A stretch of 11,311 nt of DNA from Thermococcus sp. (lineage in GTDB: Archaea > Methanobacteriota_B > Thermococci > Thermococcales > Thermococcaceae): assembly GCF_027066465.1 (NCBI RefSeq), contig NZ_JAMONU010000097.1, forward strand, positions 1-11,311, in the 5' to 3' direction. The translations under genes were made by a program, and so were the position numbers. Positions 6,130 through 11,311 of the stretch are shown here, one piece after another. Positions within the stretch are counted from its first letter, which is position 1. Every line of letters begins with the position of its first letter. The notes below the pieces were generated by a model. The model saw only the letters and a program-made list of their open reading frames with translations. It was not told the DNA's origin and ran no database searches.

Positions 6130-6768
6130 ATGGAGCTCGTGAAAACACTATTGTTGCTCTACGGCGGACTGTTTGCGATAACGAATCCAATCGGTGCGGT
6201 GCCGGTATTCCTCAGCGTGACGCACGACCTCAGCGAGGGTGAGAGAAGAGAGATAGCGGCAAAGACTGCAATTACAGTAGTTGTTACGCTCTCGGTCTTC
6301 GCGCTAATCGGCCAGTGGATTTTCAGGTTCTTCGGCTCCAGCGTCGATGCCTTCGCGATAGCCGGCGGAATCCTGCTCTTCAGGATGGCCATGGAGATGC
6401 TCTCCGGGAGGCTCTCATCGGTTAAGATAAGCCGGGAGGAAACCGAGGAGTTCGACGAAGAAGCCGTCACCCTGGAGGAGGTTGCTGTGATACCCTTAGC
6501 AATTCCCCTGATTTCGGGTCCGGGTGCGATAACGACGGTAATGCTCTACATGGCCAAGAGCGGAAGCCTGGGCGAGAGGCTCTCGGTGCTGCTGAGCATA
6601 CTACTGATAGGGGTCACCGTCTGGCTCGTCCTCTGCTCGGCCAACAGGATAAAGGCCAAGCTCGGCCGCGTCGGGATAAAGGTCATGACGAGAATGATGG
6701 GTCTGATACTAACCTCAATGGCCGTCCAGATGATAATCAACGGCATCAAGGGGGCGTTTGGGCTTTAG
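6130..6768 (+). CDS. snatA: SnatA/MarC-family small neutral amino acid transporter
   Basis: This membrane protein has 212 residues and about six hydrophobic segments in two inverted halves. The repeat motifs are NPIGAVPVFL (19-28) in the first half and PLISGPGAIT (127-136) in the second, characteristic of the MarC/UPF0056 family. The charged stretch at about 100-118 (SREETEEFDEE) forms the loop between halves. A close family member, SnatA of Thermococcus sp. KS-1, was shown to transport glycine and other small neutral amino acids, so that role is likely here. The ATG at 6130 is chosen because GGGTG (6119-6123) lies 6 nt upstream; GTG at 6121 is in frame and possible for a leaderless start. 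The stop codon TAG interlocks with the TAA of the convergent DUF2240 gene. Confidence 0.93.
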   Translation: MELVKTLLLLYGGLFAITNPIGAVPVFLSVTHDLSEGERREIAAKTAITVVVTLSVFALIGQWIFRFFGSSVDAFAIAGGILLFRMAMEMLSGRLSSVKISREETEEFDEEAVTLEEVAVIPLAIPLISGPGAITTVMLYMAKSGSLGERLSVLLSILLIGVTVWLVLCSANRIKAKLGRVGIKVMTRMMGLILTSMAVQMIINGIKGAFGL

Positions 6769-7169
6769 ACTTCAAGCCTGTCCTTGAACCTCGACATATC
6801 CACCCCCATCTCCAGACCGAAGAGGTAAGCTAAAATCCTCTCGTCTATGTCCCCGTAGCGCTCGCGGAGTTTTTTTATCCCCTCCATGACCTCAAGCTCG
6901 GTCCAGCCGAGGGTTCTCGCTATGTGGACGACCATCTCGCCGAGCAGATTTTCCGGGCTTTCCCTTTCTTCCACGGCCTCAAGGTTTACGTAGAGCTTTC
7001 CCTCGCGCTCCTCAAGGAGTCCCTCGGAGAGCCATTCCTCGATTAGCCTCTTAACCTCACCAACGGAGAAGCGCCTAAGCCTGAAGCTCAGGATGCCAAC
7101 TAGCTCGCTCCTCGTGAACTCCGTCGAGCCTTTAACCCGAACGGCCTCCTCAAGGGGGTGCATGGCCAT
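6765..7169 (-). CDS. DUF2240 family archaeal protein
   Basis: This is a 134-residue soluble protein resembling the archaeal family DUF2240 (Pfam), which has no established function. The N-terminal part, with FTRSELVGILSFRLRRF (about 18-34) followed by SVGEVKRLIEEWLSEGLLE and EGKLYVN, looks like a small helical, winged-helix-like unit: helices, then a short beta hairpin. The C-terminal part (about 75-134) is helical, with IARTLGWTELEVMEGIKKL. DNA or RNA binding is a guess from that shape only. The ATG at 7169 is favoured because a TATA box at 7193-7200 predicts transcription at about 7170 and there is no ribosome site, so the transcript is probably leaderless. ATG at 7163 and TTG at 7172 are alternatives. 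It converges on snatA and shares its promoter region with the thioesterase gene. Confidence 0.85.
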   Translation of the reverse strand: MAMHPLEEAVRVKGSTEFTRSELVGILSFRLRRFSVGEVKRLIEEWLSEGLLEEREGKLYVNLEAVEERESPENLLGEMVVHIARTLGWTELEVMEGIKKLRERYGDIDERILAYLFGLEMGVDMSRFKDRLEV

Positions 7170-7174
7170 CAAGC

Positions 7175-7182
7175 TTTTTTTA
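7175..7182 (+). promoter_or_regulatory. TATA box of the thioesterase-MFS operon
   Basis: The plus strand reads GCTTTTTTTACTC. Predicted transcription start is near 7204, giving a leader of about 10 nt that contains the GGTGG ribosome site at 7204-7208. Confidence 0.55.
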
Positions 7183-7192
7183 CTCGCTCGGG

Positions 7193-7200
7193 TAAATAAA
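7193..7200 (-). promoter_or_regulatory. TATA box of the DUF2240 gene
   Basis: The minus strand reads TTTATTTACC. Its centre is about 27 bp from the ATG at 7169, so transcription should begin at or next to the start codon. The thioesterase TATA box on the other strand (7175-7182) lies between this element and its start site. Confidence 0.6.
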
Positions 7201-7213
7201 GCTGGTGGTCGAG

Positions 7214-7606
7214 ATGGAGCAGAGAACCCACAAACTCACCTCCGAGAGGCTCGTTGGAAAACCCATAAGGCTCGAACCCGGGAAAGCAGAGGTCGAGCTT
7301 CTGACGACTGGGGAGATGGCGGTCGATGAGCACGGACTCGTCCACGGCGGCTTCACCTTCGGACTGGCCGATTACGCCGCCATGTTGGCTGTAAACGAAC
7401 CGACGGTTGTCCTTGGAAAGGCGGAGGTAAGGTTTCTCAAGCCGGTGAAGGCCGGTGAGAAACTAACCGCGAGGGCGGAGGTAATCGAGGACCTTGGACG
7501 TAAAAAGCTGGTCAAAGCTGAGGTCTTCAACGAGAAAAACGAGAAGGTCTTCGAGGGAACCTTTCACTGCTACGTCCTCGAGAGGCACGTTCTGGAGGGG
7601 GACTAG
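7214..7606 (+). CDS. Hot-dog fold thioesterase-like protein (PaaI-type)
   Basis: This is a single hot-dog domain of 130 residues, probably acting on an acyl-CoA or other acyl thioester in the cytosol, and likely oligomeric as in related proteins. The signature is HGLVHGGFTFGLADYAAM (40-57): HGG at 44-46 precedes the central helix and Asp53 lies within it. LGKAEVRFLKPVKAGEKLTARAEV (68-90) matches the strands that follow. No acyl group can be assigned from sequence, and a binding-only hot-dog protein is possible. The ATG at 7214 follows GGTGG by 5 nt; an upstream GTG at 7205 overlaps that ribosome site and is rejected. The MFS gene starts 3 nt after the stop codon, so the two are cotranscribed and probably translationally coupled. 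Confidence 0.85.
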   Translation: MEQRTHKLTSERLVGKPIRLEPGKAEVELLTTGEMAVDEHGLVHGGFTFGLADYAAMLAVNEPTVVLGKAEVRFLKPVKAGEKLTARAEVIEDLGRKKLVKAEVFNEKNEKVFEGTFHCYVLERHVLEGD

Positions 7607-7609
7607 TAA

Positions 7610-8773
7610 ATGAACGGGAAGAAAATCCTCGGCGTCAGCCTGAACGTCTTCCTTCTCGGGGTCGTCAGCTTCCTCAACGACATGAGCAGTGAGATGATAG
7701 CCCCGGTAATCCCAAGCTACCTGACTGAGGTTCTGAGGGCGGGTAAGCTGGCAAGCGGCTCCATAATGGGCCTCATAGAGAGCGCAAGCTCGCTCTTCAA
7801 AGTCCTCTTTGGATACTTCAGCGACCGCTTCAGGAAGAGAAAGGCGTTTGTGTTCACGGGATACGCTCTTTCAACGGCTTCAAAGAGTCTTCTGGCGTTT
7901 TCAAGGGGCTGGGCTGATTTCTTAGCTTTAAGGTTGCTCGACAGAACCGGAAAGGGCATCAGAACCGCCCCCCGCGATGCCCTGATAGCGGAGTCGAGCC
8001 TTGGAGAAACCGGGAGGTCCTTTGGGTTCCACAGAATGATGGACACTCTCGGAGCTGTCGCCGGGCCGTTGGTTGCCGTTCTGCTCCTCGGCCTCTTCGC
8101 ATACCTCCCCAGAGAGGTCATCTACCGGAGGATATTCCTAATCTCGGCGGTTCCCGGACTGGCTTCACTGCTGATAATCGCCTTCCTGGTCAAGGACACG
8201 GGAGGCGAGGTGCGAAAGAAAATCAAGGGCGTCTCCGCGCTGAAGAGCAGGTCGCTTCAGCTGTTCCTCGTCGTGATTGCCATCGGAACTCTTGGAAGGT
8301 ACAGCTACGCGTTTACGCTCTGGAAAGCTGAGGCGCTCGGCTACAGCCTCCTTCAGAGTTCCGCCTTCTACGCGCTCTTCAACCTGGCGTACGCTCTCAC
8401 AGCTTATCCAATCGGGATATACTCGGACAGGGTCAGCAAGAAAAAGCTGATAGGAGTCGGCTTCCTGCTCTCCGGCCTGGCGAGTCTGTGCTTCGCATTT
8501 GCAGGGGGAATCCTCCTGCTGACCCTCGCGTTCCTGCTGTACGGTCTCTACATGGCCGTCATTGACACCGTTCCGAGGGCGTACATGTCGGAGCTGGCGG
8601 GGGAAGGTGAAAAGGGCACCGTCATAGGTGCCTACCACACCGTTGTGGGGCTCTTCGCCTTCCCGGCATCGGCCATCGCGGGTTTTCTATGGAGCGCTTA
8701 CTCCCTAACGTACAGCTTTCTCTTCGCCTCGGCGATGTCCCTCACGGCCTTCATCCTTCTGCTCCTATCTTGA
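7610..8773 (+). CDS. Major facilitator superfamily transporter
   Basis: This is a polytopic membrane protein of 387 residues with about 11-12 hydrophobic segments. MFS motif A is in the loop after segment 2, GYFSDRFRKRK (68-78), and recurs in weaker form in the second half as GIYSDRVSKKK (269-279). The stretch DRTGKGIRTAPRDAL (111-125), which is longer and more charged than in generic MFS efflux pumps, marks a subgroup frequent in archaea and bacteria, but its substrate is not known to me. D24 and E28 in the first segment region (FLNDMSSEMI) are charged residues within a largely hydrophobic part and may serve in coupling or substrate binding. The ATG at 7610 is preceded by GGAGGGGGA (7595-7603) inside the thioesterase gene. 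A T-rich tract follows at 8785-8800. Confidence 0.9.
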   Translation: MNGKKILGVSLNVFLLGVVSFLNDMSSEMIAPVIPSYLTEVLRAGKLASGSIMGLIESASSLFKVLFGYFSDRFRKRKAFVFTGYALSTASKSLLAFSRGWADFLALRLLDRTGKGIRTAPRDALIAESSLGETGRSFGFHRMMDTLGAVAGPLVAVLLLGLFAYLPREVIYRRIFLISAVPGLASLLIIAFLVKDTGGEVRKKIKGVSALKSRSLQLFLVVIAIGTLGRYSYAFTLWKAEALGYSLLQSSAFYALFNLAYALTAYPIGIYSDRVSKKKLIGVGFLLSGLASLCFAFAGGILLLTLAFLLYGLYMAVIDTVPRAYMSELAGEGEKGTVIGAYHTVVGLFAFPASAIAGFLWSAYSLTYSFLFASAMSLTAFILLLLS

Positions 8774-8784
8774 CGGTTCTACAA

Positions 8785-8800
8785 TTTTTACTGGACTTTT
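8785..8800 (+). terminator. Possible T-rich terminator after the MFS gene
   Basis: Twelve bases after the stop codon the plus strand has TTTTT (8785-8789) and then TTTT (8797-8800). This is a plausible hairpin-free archaeal termination tract separating the MFS gene from L-asparaginase. Confidence 0.35.
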
Positions 8801-8860
8801 CCGTTCATTGACTGTCAAAAAGACTAAAAAGCCTCCCGAGTATTGAACCCGGTGGTGTGA

Positions 8861-9847
8861 GTGAGGATTTTAATCATAGGCACCGGGGGGACGATAGCGA
8901 GCGCGAAAACGGAGAGGGGATACAAGGCGAAGCTCAGCGTGAACGAAATCCTCAGGATTGCGGGTATAAGGGGAGACGGTGTCAAGATAGAAACGAAGGA
9001 CATCCTGAACCTCGACAGCACGCTGATTCAGCCGGAGGATTGGGTAACCATAGGCCGGACGGTCTTTGAGAGCCTCGAGGAGTACGACGGGATAGTAATC
9101 ACCCACGGAACCGATACGCTCGCCTATACCTCCTCAGCGCTGAGCTTTATGGTGAGAAACGTTCCAATTCCCGTCGTGCTGACCGGCTCAATGTTACCCA
9201 TAACCGAGCCAAACAGCGACGCCCCGAGGAACCTCAAGACGGCGCTGACCTTCGCGATGAAGGGCTTTCCGGGAATCTACGTCGCCTTTATGGACAAGGT
9301 AATGCTTGGAACGCGCGTTTCAAAGGTTCACTCCCTCGGACTGAACGCCTTCCAGAGCATAAACTACCCGGATATAGCCTACGTGAAGGGAAGCGAGATA
9401 GTTGTGAGGCACAGACCCCCGGTTCCCTCGGGAAGGCCCCTCTTTGACCCGAGGATAGACCCGAACGTCGTCCACCTCCGCCTGACCCCCGGACTCTCGC
9501 CCGAGGTATTTCTCTCCGTTGCCGAAAAAGTCGACGGGATAGTTCTCGAGGGATACGGCGCCGGTGGGATTCCCTACAGGGGAAGGAACCTTCTGGAGGC
9601 CGTCTCGAAGGTAACCGGGAAAAAACCCGTCGTTATGACCACCCAGGCGCTCTACGGAGGTGTTGACCTGACCCGCTACGAGGTTGGCAGAAGGGCGCTG
9701 GAGGCAGGGGTGATTCCCGCCGGCGACATGACCAAAGAAGCAACTCTCGTTAAGCTCATGTACGCGCTCGGCCACACGAAGAAGGTTGAGGAGGTAAGGG
9801 AGATAATGGAGAAGAACATAGCGGGAGAAATCAGCTCAGCTTTTTGA
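8861..9847 (+). CDS. ansA: L-asparaginase (type I-like, thermococcal)
   Basis: This enzyme hydrolyses L-asparagine to aspartate and ammonia. The 328 residues match the length of characterised Thermococcus enzymes. The first catalytic triad element is Thr11 in GTGGTIAS (7-14), with the mobile Tyr21 that helps the reaction in thermococcal enzymes. The second is THGTDTLAY (81-89), with Thr84 and Asp85, supported by Lys155 in TRVSKVHS (151-158). LDSTLI (51-56) and LTGSMLP (107-113) are further family signatures, and all active-site residues are present. No signal peptide is seen, so it is cytosolic. The start is GTG at 8861 with GGTGGT (8851-8856) 4 nt upstream. A weak TATA-like ACTAAAAAG lies at 8823-8831. 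The 3' end overlaps the small convergent gene by 17 nt. Confidence 0.96.
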   Translation: MRILIIGTGGTIASAKTERGYKAKLSVNEILRIAGIRGDGVKIETKDILNLDSTLIQPEDWVTIGRTVFESLEEYDGIVITHGTDTLAYTSSALSFMVRNVPIPVVLTGSMLPITEPNSDAPRNLKTALTFAMKGFPGIYVAFMDKVMLGTRVSKVHSLGLNAFQSINYPDIAYVKGSEIVVRHRPPVPSGRPLFDPRIDPNVVHLRLTPGLSPEVFLSVAEKVDGIVLEGYGAGGIPYRGRNLLEAVSKVTGKKPVVMTTQALYGGVDLTRYEVGRRALEAGVIPAGDMTKEATLVKLMYALGHTKKVEEVREIMEKNIAGEISSAF

Positions 9848-10043
9848 TTTCCTCATCCCCAATGATGAGCGGCCTTTTGGCCTCTATAACGTAGCTCAGC
9901 TTCCATTCAACTTCTCCCCTGTTCATAAGCCTCGCGTAGCGTTCCGCCTTTTCCTTTGCCTCCTCGAGTGAAGAGGCCTCAACGATTCTCCTCACGTACC
10001 ACTTCCTGTCCCCGTAACGAAGCTTGAACTCCGCCATGAACAT
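9831..10043 (-). CDS. Small protein of unknown function (70 aa)
   Basis: I do not recognise this protein. It has 70 residues from the chosen ATG, is highly charged and soluble, and reads as strand-helix-strand: FKLRYGDRKWYVRRIVEA, then the amphipathic helix SSLEEAKEKAERYARLMN, then EVEWKLSYVIEA. No cysteines, metal motifs or membrane segments are present. It is probably a real gene: it has a TATA box at 10075-10081, a GGTGA ribosome site 5 nt before the ATG at 10043, and codon use like its neighbours. ATG at 10037 (68 aa, MAEFKL) is an alternative start. Its end overlaps the last 17 nt of L-asparaginase on the other strand. A palindrome covers its predicted transcription start region. Confidence 0.75.
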   Translation of the reverse strand: MFMAEFKLRYGDRKWYVRRIVEASSLEEAKEKAERYARLMNRGEVEWKLSYVIEAKRPLIIGDEEIKKLS

Positions 10044-10051
10044 GTCCATCA

Positions 10052-10066
10052 CCGAATAAAATTCGG
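10052..10066. promoter_or_regulatory. Perfect palindrome CCGAAT-AAA-ATTCGG at the start region of the 70-aa gene
   Basis: A 6-bp perfect inverted repeat with a 3-bp spacer lies between the TATA box (10075-10081) and the ATG (10043), covering the predicted transcription start. In DNA it could be a repressor operator. In RNA, if the start lies upstream of it, it could form a hairpin whose last GG is part of the GGTGA ribosome site. Both roles are inferred. Confidence 0.4.
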
Positions 10067-10074
10067 GAGATGAG

Positions 10075-10081
10075 TTTAAAA
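10075..10081 (-). promoter_or_regulatory. TATA box of the 70-aa gene
   Basis: The minus strand reads CTTTTAAACTC. Predicted transcription start is near 10053, about 10 nt before the ATG at 10043. It lies a few bases downstream of the stop codon of the 84-aa gene, so the two small genes can be transcribed separately. Confidence 0.5.
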
Positions 10082-10088
10082 GGTTAAG

Positions 10089-10343
10089 CTAAGGCTCGGC
10101 CGCGAGGTACCGTCCGTCCCGCTCGAAGGCCTCGAAGACCTTTCCTCCGTCTTTAGTTTTCAGCTCCACGAGAACCCGCGAGGGCACCCTCTCGACCTCA
10201 ACCTCAACCTTCCGGTTGCTGAGAACCTGGATGAACGCGTCACCAAGTCTTTCAAACTCAAAAACGAGTGCATCGTCCTCCCATCTTGTCCCCCTGAAGT
10301 TCACACCACCCATTCTGAACGTTACCTCAAGAACAACCTTCAT
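10089..10343 (-). CDS. Small beta-rich protein of unknown function (84 aa)
   Basis: I do not recognise this protein. It has 84 residues from the chosen start and is largely composed of alternating hydrophobic and charged residues expected to form strands: MKVVLEVTFRM, ALVFEFERL, KVEVEVERV, RVLVELKTKDG and KVFEAFERDGRYLA. There is little helix, no cysteine, no membrane segment and no catalytic motif. A TATA box at 10377-10383 predicts transcription near 10354. The ATG at 10343 therefore has a leader of about 11 nt containing GGGG, though the ribosome site is weak. ATG at 10358 would add five residues (MGYCK) but would sit upstream of the predicted transcription start. It is followed after a short gap by the 70-aa gene and is divergent from nicotinamidase. 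Confidence 0.7.
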   Translation of the reverse strand: MKVVLEVTFRMGGVNFRGTRWEDDALVFEFERLGDAFIQVLSNRKVEVEVERVPSRVLVELKTKDGGKVFEAFERDGRYLAAEP

Positions 10344-10376
10344 TTTGCAATACCCCATGACCCTTGGTCAAACCCG

Positions 10377-10383
10377 TTAAAAA
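10377..10383 (-). promoter_or_regulatory. TATA box of the 84-aa gene
   Basis: The minus strand reads ACTTTTTAACGGG. It lies back to back with the nicotinamidase TATA box, with 14 bp between them. Confidence 0.55.
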
Positions 10384-10397
10384 GTTTCAGGCAGGAA

Positions 10398-10404
10398 TTT
10401 TAAA
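10398..10404 (+). promoter_or_regulatory. TATA box of the nicotinamidase gene
   Basis: The plus strand reads GGAATTTTAAACTC. Predicted transcription start is near 10427, which places the GGTGA ribosome site at the extreme 5' end of the message. Confidence 0.6.
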
Positions 10405-10436
10405 CTCAAGCTCGCTAGATACAAACGGTGATGGAG

Positions 10437-10973
10437 ATGCCGGAGGAAGCCCTCATCGTCGTGGACATGCAGAGGGATTTCATGCCCGGAGGGGCGCTAC
10501 CAGTTCCCGGGGCCGACAGGATAATCCCCAAGGTGAACGAGTACATACGGAGGTTCAGGGAGAAGGGCGCCCTGATAGTGGCGACGCGCGACTGGCACCC
10601 CGAAAACCACATCAGCTTCAAGGAACAGGGCGGGCCGTGGCCGAGACACTGCGTTCAGAATACTCCCGGAGCGGAATTCGTCGTTGACCTGCCAGAGGAC
10701 GCGGTGGTAGTTTCAAAGGCAACCGAACCGGACAAAGAGGCCTACTCGGGATTCGAAGGGACGAACCTTGCGGAAATCCTGAGGGAGAAAGGGGTAAAGC
10801 GCGTTTACATCTGCGGCGTTGCGACGGAGTACTGCGTAAAGGCCACCGCGCTCGACGCCGTCAAGCACGGCTTCGAGGTCTATCTTTTGAGCGACGCCGT
10901 CAAGGGCATAGACCCCGAGGACGAAAAGAGGGCTATTGAGGAGATGAAGAAGGCCGGCGTGAAGATTCTGTGA
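10437..10973 (+). CDS. pncA: Nicotinamidase (cysteine hydrolase, isochorismatase-like fold)
   Basis: This enzyme hydrolyses nicotinamide to nicotinate and ammonia for NAD salvage. It has 178 residues. The catalytic triad falls at Asp10 (IVVDMQRDF), Lys94 (VVSKATEPD) and Cys133 (GVATEYCVKATA), the same positions as in the structurally characterised Pyrococcus horikoshii enzyme. The metal site is Asp52, His54 (TRDWHPENH) and His71 (WPRHCVQ). All key residues are intact, and GTEYCV-type spacing separates nicotinamidase from other isochorismatase-like hydrolases. The ATG at 10437 follows GGTGA (10427-10431) by 5 nt; the GTG at 10428 and ATG at 10431 overlap the ribosome site. Its 3' end overlaps the convergent membrane protein gene by 41 nt. 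Confidence 0.95.
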   Translation: MPEEALIVVDMQRDFMPGGALPVPGADRIIPKVNEYIRRFREKGALIVATRDWHPENHISFKEQGGPWPRHCVQNTPGAEFVVDLPEDAVVVSKATEPDKEAYSGFEGTNLAEILREKGVKRVYICGVATEYCVKATALDAVKHGFEVYLLSDAVKGIDPEDEKRAIEEMKKAGVKIL

Positions 10974-11311
10974 GCTTTTTCCACTCTTTTAGAAGGACGA
11001 GAAGAAGGTTGAGGACTATAGGTCCGATTATCAGGCCCTTGAGGCCCATGGCCCACGTTCCCCCAATCATGCCGATGAACACGAGGGTCTCGTCGAGCTG
11101 GGCGTCCCTCGCCACGAGCATCGGTCTTATCGTGTAGTCCGGCATCGGGGAGACGAGCGTAAAGCCGTAGAGCGCTATTCCGATGGCGTGGAGGTACGCA
11201 CCTTTAACGGCGAAGTATATCGCGGCCGCGAGCCAAATCATCCAGCCCTCGAAGAGCGGAACAAAGGAGAAGACGAAGGTCAGGAAACCTGCAACCACCG
11301 CCGTATAGAGG
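10933..11311 (-). CDS. AI-2E/PerM-family membrane protein (N-terminal part beyond the window)
   Basis: Only the C-terminal 125 residues are present; the frame is open through position 11311. It resembles the last part of AI-2E family transporters (UPF0118, COG0628): LYTAVVAGFLTFVFSFVPLF leads into hydrophobic segments, a polar loop with SPMPDYTIRPMLVA, then GMIGGTWAMGLKGLIIGPIV and a final membrane helix NLLLVLLKEW. These are the usual re-entrant and terminal segments. Family members have been linked to quorum-signal export and to Na+/H+ exchange, so a substrate cannot be assigned. The basic, Ser/Pro-rich tail (KKLTESSRRPSSSPQ) is encoded opposite the end of nicotinamidase. The GTG at 11298 is not the true start. 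Confidence 0.85.
   Translation of the reverse strand, partial: LYTAVVAGFLTFVFSFVPLFEGWMIWLAAAIYFAVKGAYLHAIGIALYGFTLVSPMPDYTIRPMLVARDAQLDETLVFIGMIGGTWAMGLKGLIIGPIVLNLLLVLLKEWKKLTESSRRPSSSPQ

Noticed and set aside
8770..8860. TTGAC/GTCAA pair around 8770-8816 as a terminator hairpin
   Set aside because: The arms are only 5 bp and about 40 bp apart. Archaeal termination does not need hairpins, and the T tracts explain the spacer better.
9871..9877. C-box-like ATGATGA, and others at 2015 and 3080, as box C/D guide RNAs
   Set aside because: No correctly spaced CTGA D or D' boxes and second C' box were found near them; all but the last are within coding sequence.

Overview
This window looks like chromosomal DNA of a Thermococcus-like hyperthermophilic archaeon. 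The evidence is the archaeal box C/D RNP pair fibrillarin and Nop5, a ribose-1,5-bisphosphate isomerase of the Thermococcus AMP-degradation type, a SnatA-type amino acid transporter and a thermococcal-type L-asparaginase. Archaeal TATA boxes lie about 25 bp from predicted transcription starts, GGTG/GGAGGTG ribosome sites are common, and genes are tightly packed. The species cannot be fixed from the sequence alone. No rRNA, tRNA, CRISPR array, insertion sequence or prophage gene was found by reading.

Layout. Positions 1-2889 run leftwards: fibrillarin (3' end cut by the window edge), nop5 and ribose-1,5-bisphosphate isomerase. The first two form a translationally linked pair. A regulatory-looking divergent spacer (2890-3116) separates them from a rightward PLP aminotransferase and a class I glutamine-amidotransferase-like protein that has lost its nucleophilic cysteine. 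A leftward SPL-like radical SAM protein follows, with its 3' end overlapping the amidotransferase-like gene by 71 nt. Then come snatA (rightward), a DUF2240 protein (leftward, stop codons interlocked with snatA), a rightward hot-dog thioesterase plus MFS transporter operon, L-asparaginase (rightward), two small leftward proteins of unknown function, nicotinamidase (rightward) and the 3' part of a leftward AI-2E/PerM-family membrane protein.

How the genes fit together. Fibrillarin and Nop5 are the methyltransferase and scaffold of the box C/D sRNP that 2'-O-methylates rRNA and tRNA. Ribose-1,5-bisphosphate isomerase links nucleoside monophosphate breakdown to type III RubisCO, whose gene is not in the window. 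Nicotinamidase belongs to NAD salvage. The aminotransferase, SnatA and asparaginase all handle amino acids. The rest are single genes with their own promoters rather than parts of one pathway, so no multi-gene novel system is obvious.

The most unusual points are: (1) the amidotransferase-like protein, where both the catalytic Cys and the His of the usual HPE motif are replaced; (2) a dense set of repeated and inverted motifs with 20-bp spacing between the divergent promoters at 2890-3116; (3) all four tail-to-tail gene pairs overlapping, by 4 to 71 nt; (4) physically interlocked divergent promoters at 7171-7213; and (5) a perfect palindrome over the start region of a small unknown gene near 10059.
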